DNA of 64,000 bases from Hofstenia miamia (taxonomy: Eukaryota > Xenacoelomorpha > Acoela). The notes beneath the pieces were generated by a model. That model was given only the letters and a program-made list of their open reading frames with translations. It made no database searches and was not told the origin of the DNA. Shown piece by piece: positions 31,345 to 42,956 of the stretch. Within the stretch, counting starts at the first letter, position 1; each line of letters begins with the position of its first letter. Where the stretch lies: positions 747,771-811,770 of the forward strand of contig SCFE01000104.1 in NCBI GenBank assembly GCA_004352715.1, written 5' to 3'. Made by a program: the position numbers and the translations under genes.

Positions 31345-32785
31345 TTCTAGAATTAAGGTACCTTACCACTGCTGGTAGAAACGTTGCTACATATCGCCTA
31401 TCTTTTAGCAGTTCCTGTAAGAGCTTTATTCTTGTTTGCCTATTAGAAAGCGTCATTCTCCCATGCAGTGGATGGAATTCGTCTTTACATATCTTTGTAG
31501 AAATATTTTTGAATAATTAATTAAAAGTTTATATTGTCAATTAATTCATGCTTGCATATTTTCGATAGTTTTAAGTACAATGTAATTGGCTTTCTCAGGG
31601 CTTTTCGATTTTTGTCAGTTAATCCGTTCACCCAAACTACAGAAGCATATAAATAAATTAGTTTAACATACATTTTAAAAATGAGCCATGTCTTATGTAG
31701 ATTTAGAAATTCTAATATAAATTTCGTTTCAAGAGAATGCATTTATACGCTTTTTTAATCATGGTTTCCACTTGATCATTCCAATTTAGATCTTTATTTA
31801 AAATTACACCCAAATATTTTGTTTCATTAGTTGATGTAAAGGTGAAATTACCATATGCCATATGATCTCTTTGTGACTGTGAGCGCACTATAGGTTTCTT
31901 TATGTATTACTGACTTGTTTCATTAGTAATAAGGTTATTTCTTTCAGAAAGATTGATTACATAAATCAGATGTTCTTTTGATCGTGAGATGTCAATTTCA
32001 CATGTTGAGGCGTTAATTGTGCTTGTTATGCAGGTATCGTCTGAATATTTAATGATGTTTGGTTGTGTTGGATACGACATACGTTCAGTGCAAATTTCAT
32101 CTGTAAGGAATATAAAGAATACGCCAGACAGAGGCCCCCCTTGAGGTACTCCTACTGTGAGCGGTAATTTTTCAATGTATTTACTGCTTCCATATTTAAT
32201 ACTTTGATTAAAATTTGTTATATACGTTTTAACCCATTTTGCTATCCATGGTGAAAGTAAACAAAGTTTGTTGACCATCCTGTTCTGTAAAATAGTATTG
32301 TATGCGCTGCTATAATATAAAAAGGCAACTTTTACTATTGTAGTTTCTGCTGAGTTAAGAGACGTAGCTACTTTGTCAACTAGGTACAGCAGTGCATATG
32401 TCGTCCCTCTATTTTGCTGATAAGCAAATTGGTTTGAGTCTAAACTATTGGTTAATTTTTTAGTATAAAGCAGTACAATCAAGGAATCTAGACATCTAGC
32501 TGCAACTGGTGTTATCGTAATTGGTCTAAAATGTCGGAAATTAGTTTTATCAGGGTTTGTTCTTTTGGGCATTGGTACTACAATTGCAGATTTCCACCTG
32601 ATAGGGTAATAGAATTCAGTTAAACATTTTTGATAAATATATCTAAAAGGTTTGCATAGCTCATCTGCATATATTCTGAAGATCCAGGATGGTAGGTTGC
32701 TATTGCCTTGGGATGTATTTGGTTAAACCTTTTTAAAGATATCCTTTACAGTTGACTCCATTACAATATGATCATTGACAACAAT
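31345..32785 (-). pseudogene. Reverse transcriptase and C-terminal domain of copy B
   Basis: The 221-residue frame 31907-32572 has the family blocks in order: NFRHFRPITITPVAARCLDS, QFAYQQNRGTTYALLYLVDK, FLYYSSAYNTI, GVPQGGPLSGVFFIF and IIKYSDDTCI. The first catalytic Asp is Tyr here (FLYYSSA; FLDYNSA in copy A), while the second pair (SDD) remains. A thumb/C-terminal frame (31521-31742) gives LYASVVWVNGLTDKNRKAL, and the terminal block follows. It copies LINE RNA at the target in active relatives; this one has a lost catalytic residue and frameshifts. Confidence 0.8.
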
Positions 32786-33700
32786 AATATATAAATTCTT
32801 TTTCTCGTTTTCTGATTTTTTGTCTAATTTTGCACGTTTTAATAACTTTACAATTTAATTTTCGATCGCTAGTATTTGCTCGTCCGAGCAGCAGTACTTT
32901 TCCAAAATGTTGTCCCAGTTCATTGTTTCCATTAATTCTCTCATTTTTTCAATATTTATATTGCTCAAGGTGAAGTCTTTTTCAGTTGGATGTCTGACCT
33001 TATTATAACTTGAAAATTTAGGAATGAGTGTTAGTGACATATGTGATAACTAATCTTGCAATTTCCTATTGGTGGTTCCATTTGGAAGTTATACATACAT
33101 ATATCTGACGCGTAGGCAATGTCTAGTTTACTTTTACTGGGGTAGTAAGTGGGTTCATTTACCATGTTATCTAACTGAAATTTTTCTAGAATATTCAATG
33201 ATTTTTGGTTAGCGTCACCAAGTACTAAAATATAGGCGTTGTGGTATTTACTAGAAATTTACAACATAGCTGCTCTTAACTCCTTATTAAATAGGCTTTT
33301 ACGTTTTTTTCGGTGGAAGTTATATATTTATAATTATGATACAGCTGAATTTTTTGGGTAGGAACTTAGATCTACAACTTATAATTAACAATTCAATATC
33401 TGGTGTTGATACAGCTTTTAACACCTTAGGAGCATTGATACACCATTCCGTATTTACGTAGATTATTAATCCTCCTCCTCCAGATTCTTTAAAATTTGGA
33501 AGGTTGCGATCCAGCCTATTAATGTGATAATGTTCTATAAATATTGTTGCGTCTGGTATATCGGGTTTAAGTTTAGTTTCTTGTAGACATGCTATAGCAT
33601 ATGCTTTCTCTAATAGCGTACAACGAAATTCCAAAAACTTAGATATTATACCGTTAACATTATTATTAATAATACTTGGGAATGATAATTTTGATATTTT
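32786..33700 (-). pseudogene. Endonuclease and linker of copy B
   Basis: The frame 33320-33634 carries ACLQETKLKPDIPD, HINRLDRNLPNFKESGGGG and IISCRSKFLPKK. The segment 33250-33065 carries ILVLGDANQKSLN and LDIAYASDI. The frame 32855-33040 carries the linker TMNWDNILEKY. Same order and residues as copy A, with independent point changes. Confidence 0.75.
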
Positions 33701-33709
33701 ATCGGATCT

Positions 33710-33893
33710 CAGTTTTCTAGTTCTTCCTCTTCATTTGCTAAACCATGAGAAATGAATAAGTTCTTGTTCTCCAGATAATCTTTGAGTGCTTTACGATTTG
33801 CTAAAATTCTGCGAACATCAAAAGAATCTTTAAGTTTTATGTGTATCATTCGTGGCTGTCTCCTTAATTCATGATATTTTCCTCTTCGATAAA
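33710..33893 (-). pseudogene. ORF1 C-terminal remnant of copy B
   Basis: Reads MIHIKLKDSFDVRRILANRK and KDYLENKNLFISHG, equivalent to residues 209-244 of the intact ORF1 of copy A. It is cut by the gap upstream and has lost the last 40 residues (FTKQEKEIENN onward is collapsed to ANEEEELEN). Confidence 0.75.
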
Positions 33894-34893
33894 NNNNNNN
33901 NNNNNNNNNNNNNNNNNNNNNNNNNNNNNNNNNNNNNNNNNNNNNNNNNNNNNNNNNNNNNNNNNNNNNNNNNNNNNNNNNNNNNNNNNNNNNNNNNNNN
34001 NNNNNNNNNNNNNNNNNNNNNNNNNNNNNNNNNNNNNNNNNNNNNNNNNNNNNNNNNNNNNNNNNNNNNNNNNNNNNNNNNNNNNNNNNNNNNNNNNNNN
34101 NNNNNNNNNNNNNNNNNNNNNNNNNNNNNNNNNNNNNNNNNNNNNNNNNNNNNNNNNNNNNNNNNNNNNNNNNNNNNNNNNNNNNNNNNNNNNNNNNNNN
34201 NNNNNNNNNNNNNNNNNNNNNNNNNNNNNNNNNNNNNNNNNNNNNNNNNNNNNNNNNNNNNNNNNNNNNNNNNNNNNNNNNNNNNNNNNNNNNNNNNNNN
34301 NNNNNNNNNNNNNNNNNNNNNNNNNNNNNNNNNNNNNNNNNNNNNNNNNNNNNNNNNNNNNNNNNNNNNNNNNNNNNNNNNNNNNNNNNNNNNNNNNNNN
34401 NNNNNNNNNNNNNNNNNNNNNNNNNNNNNNNNNNNNNNNNNNNNNNNNNNNNNNNNNNNNNNNNNNNNNNNNNNNNNNNNNNNNNNNNNNNNNNNNNNNN
34501 NNNNNNNNNNNNNNNNNNNNNNNNNNNNNNNNNNNNNNNNNNNNNNNNNNNNNNNNNNNNNNNNNNNNNNNNNNNNNNNNNNNNNNNNNNNNNNNNNNNN
34601 NNNNNNNNNNNNNNNNNNNNNNNNNNNNNNNNNNNNNNNNNNNNNNNNNNNNNNNNNNNNNNNNNNNNNNNNNNNNNNNNNNNNNNNNNNNNNNNNNNNN
34701 NNNNNNNNNNNNNNNNNNNNNNNNNNNNNNNNNNNNNNNNNNNNNNNNNNNNNNNNNNNNNNNNNNNNNNNNNNNNNNNNNNNNNNNNNNNNNNNNNNNN
34801 NNNNNNNNNNNNNNNNNNNNNNNNNNNNNNNNNNNNNNNNNNNNNNNNNNNNNNNNNNNNNNNNNNNNNNNNNNNNNNNNNNNNNNNNNNNNN
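33894..34893. other. Assembly gap of 1000 N between LINE copies B and C
   Basis: The bases right of the gap (34894-34940) are unlike the LINE and contain a small palindrome (CCAGTGGACCACTGG), after which LINE copy C starts within GTGATAGGGTAATAGAATTC. A join between two near-identical repeats is prone to misassembly. Confidence 0.95.
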
Positions 34894-35468
34894 CCGCCCA
34901 TGCCACTCATTCCTCACCAGTGGACCACTGGTGGTGGTTACATGGGTGATAGGGTAATAGAATTCAGTTAAACAATTTTGATAAATATATCTAAAAGGCT
35001 TGCATATATTCTGAAGATCCAGAATGGTAGTTCGCTATTGGCTTGGGATGTGTTTGGTTTAACCTTTTTAAAGGTATCCTTTACAGTTGACTCCATTACA
35101 ATATGATCATTGTCAATCACATTATTAATATCACATAGATTATCATCTTTACTATGATATTTATTATAGGAGGTAAATCCTCGATTTAATTCGTTTGCTT
35201 CACCCATACTCATTTTAATTTTAGGTGTCTTTGGTTTCATACGTCTTCCCATTTCTGTATACAGTTGTTCTGTACTAAGATTTTTTAAATTCTTTATAAC
35301 GTTGTGTTCTTACATATTTGTTTATATTTCTTCGTATTGCATTTAGTTCCATTTTCTTTCCAGCATTTATTAATCTTCGTTTCTCCAAAAGCATAGATCT
35401 AAGGGTCGTATCATATAAAAAATCTTTTCCTCGTTTTCTGATTTTTTGTCTAATTTTACACGTGTTTA

Positions 35469-36284
35469 CCCTAGTAAATAAATTTGGCAAAAAAATTGCC
35501 AAATTTTTGCCAAATATTTGGAAAGGATTTGCAAATCGATTCCAAATATTTGGCAAATATTTGCCAACAATTTGGCAAATTGTCCAAATAATTTGCAAAC
35601 TTTCCAAGAATTTGCCAAATATTTGCAAACTTTCCAAATAATTTGCAAACTTTCCAAAATTTGGGATAAGTGAATTTTTTAGAGTATAACAAATATATTA
35701 AACAATTACACTCATACATTAATGCAAAGAATTAAAATTTCGTTAGTTAATTATAACAGCAGTTGATTACACTGCCTACACAGTATACCCACGACCAAAA
35801 ATTCATGGCCAAAACCACAGCAATCAACTGCCATCCAATTGCATTTATGCATTGGTATGTCAGCCATATTGATTATATGCCAAATAATCTTGGTTATATT
35901 CCATAACAATTCGCTCAAAACTTTGGCAATTATGAATTATAATTTAAATATCTATAAGTATGGTAGATTAAAAATTATTTCTGGTATAAACATAAAAAAG
36001 TAAATGAACACAGGTGATAACGCTATAGTCTGTAACTAGTACTAATTGCGTACTTAAATGTTTCATAAATTATTCTTAGATATATAAATATTTTAATTGT
36101 TTATAATAGTAGACAAATTTTCGTTATATTGGTTTCAAAAATGAAATAGTTTATTATATATTACGCACATTTATATTTATTCAAATAAGCTGTAAATTAA
36201 TGAATGTACAAAATGTACAAATTTGGAAAAATTGCCAATTATTTGGCAAATATTTGCCAAATATTCCAAACGTATTTACTAGGG
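35469..36284. mobile_element. 816-bp MITE with CCCTAGTAAATA ends, inserted in LINE copy C
   Basis: Inverted ends CCCTAGTAAATA...TATTTACTAGGG. TA lies on both sides (35467-35468 and 36285-36286). The empty site in copy A (21172-21187) reads GTGTTTAATAAC, which is the filled site minus the element and one TA. This proves a 2-base TA target duplication, as in Tc1/mariner-type transposition. The subterminal 150-200 bases of the left side and the last 70 of the right are dense in TTTGGCAAATATTTGCCAAA-type palindromes. There is no transposase ORF; frames crossing it are artefacts of the repeat. Confidence 0.92.
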
Positions 36285-37202
36285 TAATAACTCTACAATT
36301 TCATTTACGATCGCTAGTATTTGCTCATCCGAGCAGTTGTATTTTCCAAAATGTTGTCCCAGTTCATTGTTTCCATTAATTCTCTCATTTTTTCAATATT
36401 TATACTGCTCAAGGTGAAGTCTTTTTCAATTGGATGTCGCTGCCCTTATTATAACTTGAAAATTTAGGAATGAGTCCTAGTGAGATGTGATAACTAATAT
36501 TGCAATTTCCTAATGGTGGTTCCATTTGAAAATTATACATAAATATATCTGACACATAGGCAATGTCTAGTTGACTTTTACTGGGGTAGTAAGTGGGTTC
36601 ATTTAGAATGTTCTCCAACTGAAAATTTTCTAGAATATTCAATGATTTTTGGTTAGCGTCCCAAGTACTAAAATATAGGCATTGTGGTATTTACTAGAAA
36701 TTAACAACATGGCGGCTCTTAACTCCGTATTAAAAAGTCATTTACGATTTTTCGGTGGAATGTATATATTTATAATTATGATACAGCTGAATTTTTTGGG
36801 TAGGAACTTAGGTCTACAACTTATCATTAACAATTTAATATCTGATGTTGATACAGCTTTTAACACCTTAGGAGCATTGATACACCATTCCGTATTTACG
36901 TAGATTATTAATCCTCCTCCTCCAGATTCTTTAAAATTTGCAAGGTTGCGATCCAGCCTATTAATGTGATAATGTTCTATAAATATTGTTGGGTCTGGTA
37001 TATCGGGTTTAAGTTTAGTTTGCTGTAGACATGCTATAGCATATGCTTTCTCTAATAGCGTTCAACGAAATTCCAAAAACTTAGATATTATACCGTTAAC
37101 ATTATTATTAATAATACTTGGGAATGATAATTTTGATATTTTATTTGATCTCAGTTTATCAACTTTTTGGTTGTTTTCCTTTGTTAAACCATGAGAAATG
37201 AA

Positions 37203-37372
37203 TAAGTTCTTGTTTTCCAGATAATCTTTGAGTGCTTTACGATTTGCTAAAATTCTGGAACATCAAAAGGATCTTTTATTTCTTTCTCTTCCTTCGTTGA
37301 TCCATCCGTAATGAATATATTTTCGTTTTCCAGATAATCTTTGAGTGCTTTACGATTTGCTAAAATTCTGCG
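37203..37372 (-). repeat. Local tandem duplication in LINE copy C
   Basis: CCAGATAATCTTTGAGTGCT...AAAATTCTG occurs at 37217-37256 and again at 37331-37370. Copies A and B have it once. Confidence 0.85.
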
Positions 37373-38014
37373 AGCATCAAAAGGATCTTTAAGTTTTATG
37401 TGTATCATTCGTGTCTGTCTCCTTGATTCATGACATTTTGTCTTTCGAAAAATATCAGATATTTGACCAAAGCGGTCTCCACTTAGGTAATTGAAAATCT
37501 TTTTGACCTTAGAATAATCATCCTCTAATGCATCGCGTTTATTTCCTTCTTTGCTTTCGGGGAGATTACTTAGTCTAATGTCGCAAAATACTATCACATT
37601 AGATATATTTCTGGGTAGCGTTTCCTTATTAACATTTTTAACAATTTTTGAGTATGCTTTTGTTCTTTCAGTAAATGATTTAACGTTATTTTCAAATTCT
37701 TTAAAATTTTCATTTAAGTGATTTTGACTAAAGTTTGACATACATGTATCGCACAACCAGATGGCAGATCCAATGTTTAGTCTTTTATTTCCTTTGATTA
37801 ATGTTATGATTGAATCCTCAAGACCAATACATTCAAAATGATAATGGGCCTGACATTGAAAACATGAAATGTCACAATTGTGAATTACTTCATAACATTT
37901 CTTACATTTTTTATTTAATTCAAACTCTTCTTTAGTACATGAGCTGCACATAGTGCCACGACTATTAACAGTAAGAGTACTTTGCTTTTTGCCACATTTA
38001 ATGCAATACGGCAT
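37247..38014 (-). pseudogene. LINE ORF1 of copy C (PHD finger intact, C-terminus disrupted)
   Basis: The first 140 residues match copy A, including all Cys/His of the N-terminal ribbon and the PHD finger (C37, C40, C51, C54, H59, C62, C88, C91). About eight residues are missing before NVIVFCDIRLSNLPES. The local duplication at 37203-37372 then throws the frame off after FITDGSTKEEKEIKD, so the last 40-50 residues are lost. Retention of every zinc ligand in two diverged copies supports the domain being functional in the parent. Confidence 0.75.
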
Positions 38015-38296
38015 TAATAATAACAGGTATGTTTAAACAAGTTTAGTTCAATGCTTAATGTATCATTAAATCTAACCATTTTTAATCGGTGACGTTTAAT
38101 AGGTTCACGGCGAACCAGGATGGGATTTTCCAAGATCCTCTCTGTCTTTAGCAGGGAGGAATGGGTAGATATAAATAAAGGGGAGTCGATAATCCAATGT
38201 AGAAATTGTAAACAAGAATTCTCTCTAGCGTCAAAATTGTTTAAGCAAAATCACGGAGCACTCAGTAAACCGACCGTCCGCGTTGATTGCGTCTTA
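38015..38296 (-). promoter_or_regulatory. 5' region of PHD-type LINE, copy C
   Basis: Homologous to 23089-23372. Holds the presumed internal promoter. The opposite strand carries an open Cys-rich frame (see next entry). Confidence 0.5.
38120..38294 (+). CDS. Antisense Cys-rich small ORF in the LINE 5' region
   Basis: An ATG-started frame on the strand opposite to ORF1 begins MGFSKILSVFSREEWVDINK and continues ESIIQCRNCKQEF ... RVDCVLC. It has C-x2-C-x26-C-x2-C spacing, compatible with a small zinc finger. Copy A keeps the four Cys and most residues, but one extra base near 23208 breaks the start side. The frame runs on to 38380 only because it crosses into unrelated flanking DNA. It could be chance, a relic of captured coding sequence, or a product analogous to antisense-promoter ORFs known from other LINEs. 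No family recognised. Confidence 0.3.
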
Positions 38297-38302
38297 TGTA
38301 TG

Positions 38303-38585
38303 TATATACAGGGTGTCCCAGAAACAACTGAACACATTAAAGCTACAATATCTACTCTTGTGAGAAACCAATCTCAATGAATTTTTAACCACGTATTCTA
38401 CGCATCATAGGAGTTCAACTGTAAAAGTTTCAGCTCGATTCATTGTTTAGTTTGTTTAAAAATCAAAAACAACGTTTACCTTTGATTTCATCCTAATGAA
38501 TTTTGAAATTTTGACTGTTCAGTTTGGTAAGATTCAAATCTTAATGGAGCACTATTGATTTCATTCGTCTGAATTTGGAAGAAAA
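38303..38585 (+). mobile_element. Mariner-like transposon end (truncated by gap)
   Basis: TATACAGGGTGTCCCAGAAA starts here and begins directly after the LINE 5' end. A CAGGGTGTCC terminus next to TA is common among mariner-type elements of invertebrates. The interior shows no ORF before the gap. Assignment rests on the terminus only. Confidence 0.45.
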
Positions 38586-39508
38586 NNNNNNNNNNNNNNN
38601 NNNNNNNNNNNNNNNNNNNNNNNNNNNNNNNNNNNNNNNNNNNNNNNNNNNNNNNNNNNNNNNNNNNNNNNNNNNNNNNNNNNNNNNNNNNNNNNNNNNN
38701 NNNNNNNNNNNNNNNNNNNNNNNNNNNNNNNNNNNNNNNNNNNNNNNNNNNNNNNNNNNNNNNNNNNNNNNNNNNNNNNNNNNNNNNNNNNNNNNNNNNN
38801 NNNNNNNNNNNNNNNNNNNNNNNNNNNNNNNNNNNNNNNNNNNNNNNNNNNNNNNNNNNNNNNNNNNNNNNNNNNNNNNNNNNNNNNNNNNNNNNNNNNN
38901 NNNNNNNNNNNNNNNNNNNNNNNNNNNNNNNNNNNNNNNNNNNNNNNNNNNNNNNNNNNNNNNNNNNNNNNNNNNNNNNNNNNNNNNNNNNNNNNNNNNN
39001 NNNNNNNNNNNNNNNNNNNNNNNNNNNNNNNNNNNNNNNNNNNNNNNNNNNNNNNNNNNNNNNNNNNNNNNNNNNNNNNNNNNNNNNNNNNNNNNNNNNN
39101 NNNNNNNNNNNNNNNNNNNNNNNNNNNNNNNNNNNNNNNNNNNNNNNNNNNNNNNNNNNNNNNNNNNNNNNNNNNNNNNNNNNNNNNNNNNNNNNNNNNN
39201 NNNNNNNNNNNNNNNNNNNNNNNNNNNNNNNNNNNNNNNNNNNNNNNNNNNNNNNNNNNNNNNNNNNNNNNNNNNNNNNNNNNNNNNNNNNNNNNNNNNN
39301 NNNNNNNNNNNNNNNNNNNNNNNNNNNNNNNNNNNNNNNNNNNNNNNNNNNNNNNNNNNNNNNNNNNNNNNNNNNNNNNNNNNNNNNNNNNNNNNNNNNN
39401 NNNNNNNNNNNNNNNNNNNNNNNNNNNNNNNNNNNNNNNNNNNNNNNNNNNNNNNNNNNNNNNNNNNNNNNNNNNNNNNNNNNNNNNNNNNNNNNNNNNN
39501 NNNNNNNN
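38586..39508. other. Assembly gap of 923 N
   Basis: Followed by (TA)n tracts (39509-39606). Confidence 0.98.
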
Positions 39509-39539
<31 letters not shown>

Positions 39540-39567
39540 GCTAAAAAAAATATATATATAATTATAT

Positions 39568-39606
<39 letters not shown>
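39509..39606. repeat. Interrupted (TA)n microsatellite
   Basis: Two long TA tracts separated by TATGTAAGCTAAAAAAAA and similar sequence. Confidence 0.95.
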
Positions 39607-39609
<3 letters not shown>

Positions 39610-41423
39610 TTAAAATTTAAGTTATATACAGATATTCAAAAAATTCTAAGCGCATTATTTTTTGAACAAATTTATAATGTAAAATTCAATAAATGTTCTA
39701 TTTATATAAAAACGAAATATGACCATTTTTTTACTAAATTGAAGAAATTTTTTTAACTTCTCTATTTTTATTTACTTTTGAAATGCTTAGAATTATTACA
39801 GAACATTTGTTTGGAAAATATAAAACTAAAATAATGTTGCTTACCTGTGTCCTTGGAATATACAAGTAGAAAAAGTTAAAGCACACTTGAATTAAAGTAA
39901 ATTTGAAAATCGTAAAGCTTTAAAACTAACCTTTTATTTCAAAAACCTCATCTCTTTTAAGCATCAAAGCTCACTTTGTAAAAGTTTTAAAAAGTTTGAA
40001 TAACTGTAAGTGACTTAAGAACTTTTTAATTAATTCAGTTTTTTATTGAATTTTTTAATTATTTCTAACATTCGGTTTGAAAAGTAATTTCCTGTTCGTA
40101 CTTTCATGCACTTTATGCTATATGTAAATAGGTTTTCTCAAACTTGAAATTTTCTTAACTTTTCTCTGAAATGGCATTTAGTTATTTTTATATATATACA
40201 TCAAGTTAAAAAAAATTTAACCACATTTATTAGACCGGTTTTATCTTCGTCTCAGCAAAACGGTGTTAATATTTTAAGAAGTTAAGTTTAATGTTTAGAT
40301 GCATTATATTTGGAGATGTTAACTTCTTTTTGTCTAGTTTAAAGTTTACTTTTATCTGTTGTTTGATTGATAGTAATTGCTTTTCCTATTTTCGTAAATT
40401 TTGATTTCATTATAGTTTTAAGACTTTCTTTTGATGTTCATGGCAGAATATTTCAGATCTTAGGTGGCCTCCCATTAGTTCTTTGACTTCCATTACACTC
40501 ATCACATTGATATTTATAGACGACAAATGATTCCAAGGACAATAGAAGTATGTCCTTATTTTTTATTGTAAGGATGTGACAGCAAAAATAGGAGAAGAAA
40601 CAAATATTTTTTTGTGCTTATATTTTCTAAAGCCCTCAATTTTTTTGTTTATATAATATGGTTTTGAACAAAATTAGGCTTGCTTTCTCTTTGCAATCTC
40701 AATTTAAAACCTGCTGACTATTGGAATACCTTGTATATATAACTATAATCTCTCAGTATCCTCGTTGTTTTTTATATAAATTTCAATTCATTCATTAATT
40801 CCTGAAAAGATATTATAATAATTTTACAATACATTTATTTCTTATTTCAAAAAAATTACTCTGCTTATATATATTTATAAATATAATGTCCTCAAAACTT
40901 AACACTTTCATATGCAACACATAACAAATCTGTAGTGGAAGTAAATAATAAATAACTTCTCTTTATAAATTAGCTTTACTTTAGTTAAACTAGTTTATAT
41001 TGTTTACAATGCCTAGCAGAACCATCTTTAAAAGCGGGTGATTTTTACAGATAGGAAGTTAACTAATTCTGACACAGTTGTAAAGGAGAAAGCATTTCGT
41101 TGACAACTTAGATTTTAATTTCAAAAATTTGTTTAGTTATTCTTGAAATCACTAATTTTACTGACGCTCAGAAATGTGCTATATCTCTAATTTTTAAGAT
41201 TTTGCATAAATATTTTTTATAATTTTCTTAAAAATATATATTAGGAAAACGAATCATTAAATGTGTTATGTATTTTATAACTATTTTCAAAGATATATTC
41301 ATTTTGTTCCAAAAAACCAATATTTTATTATTTGGGATACATTTTATGTACAATGGATTCCTATTTTACAGTAGTAATTATGGACTGGATGTGAGTGCCA
41401 ATTTCGAGATTTGAGGATTTGGA
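39607..41423. other. AT-rich non-coding stretch
   Basis: No exon, RNA or repeat recognised in about 1.8 kb. Confidence 0.5.
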
Positions 41424-42956
41424 GAGGGATGGAAGTGGGGCGGGTCGACCCATGGGGCAAGGTATTGCGAGCAAGTCGGGGCTGGTATGGGGCAAGATTT
41501 TTCTAAAATGGGTACTCATAAGGTAAAATTGGGGTAAAAATGCTTTTGAGTTGGGAAAAATTGAACAAAAGAACTGCCAATTTTAGAGATTGTAAAGTAA
41601 TTTCCTTACATCACAGTTGCTTACTTGATAGAATTTTGATTGACTTAGAAATTTTGAAAAATCAATTACCAATTCTTAGTAAAATTGGATTCCATTCAAA
41701 AATACCAACAAGATCTTTTTGAGCAAATTTGTCATCAATAGGCTTTGCAATTATCCTTGCATAAATGTATTGCATAAAATGTTAACTTTAATAGTTAAAA
41801 CATTCTTAGATTTTGGCTCTTTGAAAATAACGTTATGGCTATATTCTCCTGACTTTTAGATTGAGAGTTATTCTAAAGAGTTATTCTAACCTAATTTAAG
41901 CGATTTCACTCAATTTTTTTCTCACTATAGGACATTTGTCAAATATATTTTAAAAATTTTGAGCATAATTTTGTTTGAACTTTTTTTAAAATTCCATGCT
42001 CGAAGTGATAGTTGAAGCACATTTTTGTCCATGGGAAATATGTTTCTGTCATATCCCATTCCATGGCAATTTATGCCTGTCCCATCCCATGGGATGTTTC
42101 CCATGTGATTCCAATGGGAATACCATTCTCATGGACAACACTGGTGAAACATAACTAAGGCATGGAGGAAACTTATTGAATGATTATGTAAAAAGCAATA
42201 AATATCGAATAAAGTTTAATATGTTGAGTTTTTGTAAAACAGTATTTTTTCACACATTATATCAATATGCGTTTTTACATAAAATTATTCTTTTTGTTCT
42301 CCATTTCAATATTTGATGTCTGTCTTAAGCAAAGAGTTTCCCATGAATACAAAAAACAAGTATTATAAACTAACAAAGCATAATAAAATCTATTATACTG
42401 AAAAAGTTCAAAACTTCAAAAATTTATCAAATTTCCCGGCCTATAATTGAAAAAGATGACGTCATCAAAATAAAGTTTACGTCATCGCCTATGTGATGGC
42501 CTCAACTGCTTTAGTATCGTAAAAAGTTACACGGAATAACATTTAGTAGAAAATTTCTAAGAGGGGGGGCAGGTGTTGAATTAACCCCCTTGCTGGTTAA
42601 GCAGACAAAAATATCCTGCGCAAATAGGTTTAATAATACTTTTAATATATATTCCTATTGGTAGTAGTAGTAGAGATAGTATTTGAACAAATGATTCCGT
42701 ATCTTCTAGGCAGTAAGGATTCAGAATATCTTCAGTGGTAGTGTAGTGTGGTGCACTGCCGTGAAAATTGTCGTCGAAGAAATATGACGCAAATAGATTT
42801 TGGAGCAACAATTTTTTTTATTGGGGCAAGTTGAGCTGTAGAACATAAAGCTTGGTGCAATATGGGGCAGATGTCAACACGTGGAAGTGGGACAGGGCAC
42901 AAAGTATGAGGCTCGGGGCAGGGCGGGTCACAAAAATGTGCCCACTTCCATCTCTG
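41424..42956. mobile_element. hAT-like non-autonomous element with GATGGAAGTGGG ends
   Basis: The left end GAGGGATGGAAGTGGGGCGG and the complement of the right end CAGAGATGGAAGTGGGCAC match over the first 16 bases with two differences. Both are followed by unusually GC-rich blocks rich in GGGGC in an AT-rich region. The 8-base flanks (GATTTGGA and GAAATAGA) agree at 5 of 8 positions, so the hAT-type 8-bp duplication is possible but not proved. The interior has no transposase. A second nested element end lies at 42000-42143. Confidence 0.6.
42000..42143 (-). mobile_element. Nested element end with CCATGGGA repeats
   Basis: The minus strand starts CAGTGTTGTCCATGAGAATG, a hAT-like terminus, followed by repeated CCCAT/ATGGGA and CCATGG words through 42030. 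A partner end was not found. Confidence 0.4.

Larger units (their letters stand above)
31345..33893 (-). mobile_element. PHD-finger CR1-like LINE, copy B (3' half complete)
   Basis: The only copy with the 3' end. It aligns with copy A from 20176 onward. Compared with A and C it lacks about 290 bases of the linker region (junction near 32785, AATAATATATAAATTC) and lacks the insertion of copy A. The last codons give DEFHPLHGRMTLSNRQTR and FLPAVVRYLN, the usual CR1-type C-terminal block, ending near 31345. The 5' part enters the gap at 33894. Confidence 0.85.
34940..38296 (-). mobile_element. PHD-finger CR1-like LINE, copy C (interrupted by a MITE)
   Basis: From its 5' region (38296-38015) it runs through ORF1 (38014-37247), the endonuclease (37140-36500) and the linker (36450-36287 and 35466-34968). 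It stops at 34940, just before the reverse transcriptase. An 816-base MITE splits the linker. A tandem duplication of about 115 bases lies at the ORF1 end (37203-37372). Nested events show it has been resident for some time. Confidence 0.85.

Noticed and set aside
35275-35719. Overlapping frames rich in FANxWQIxxK on both strands
   Set aside because: They are translations of the TTTGGCAAATATTT palindromes of the MITE, not genes.
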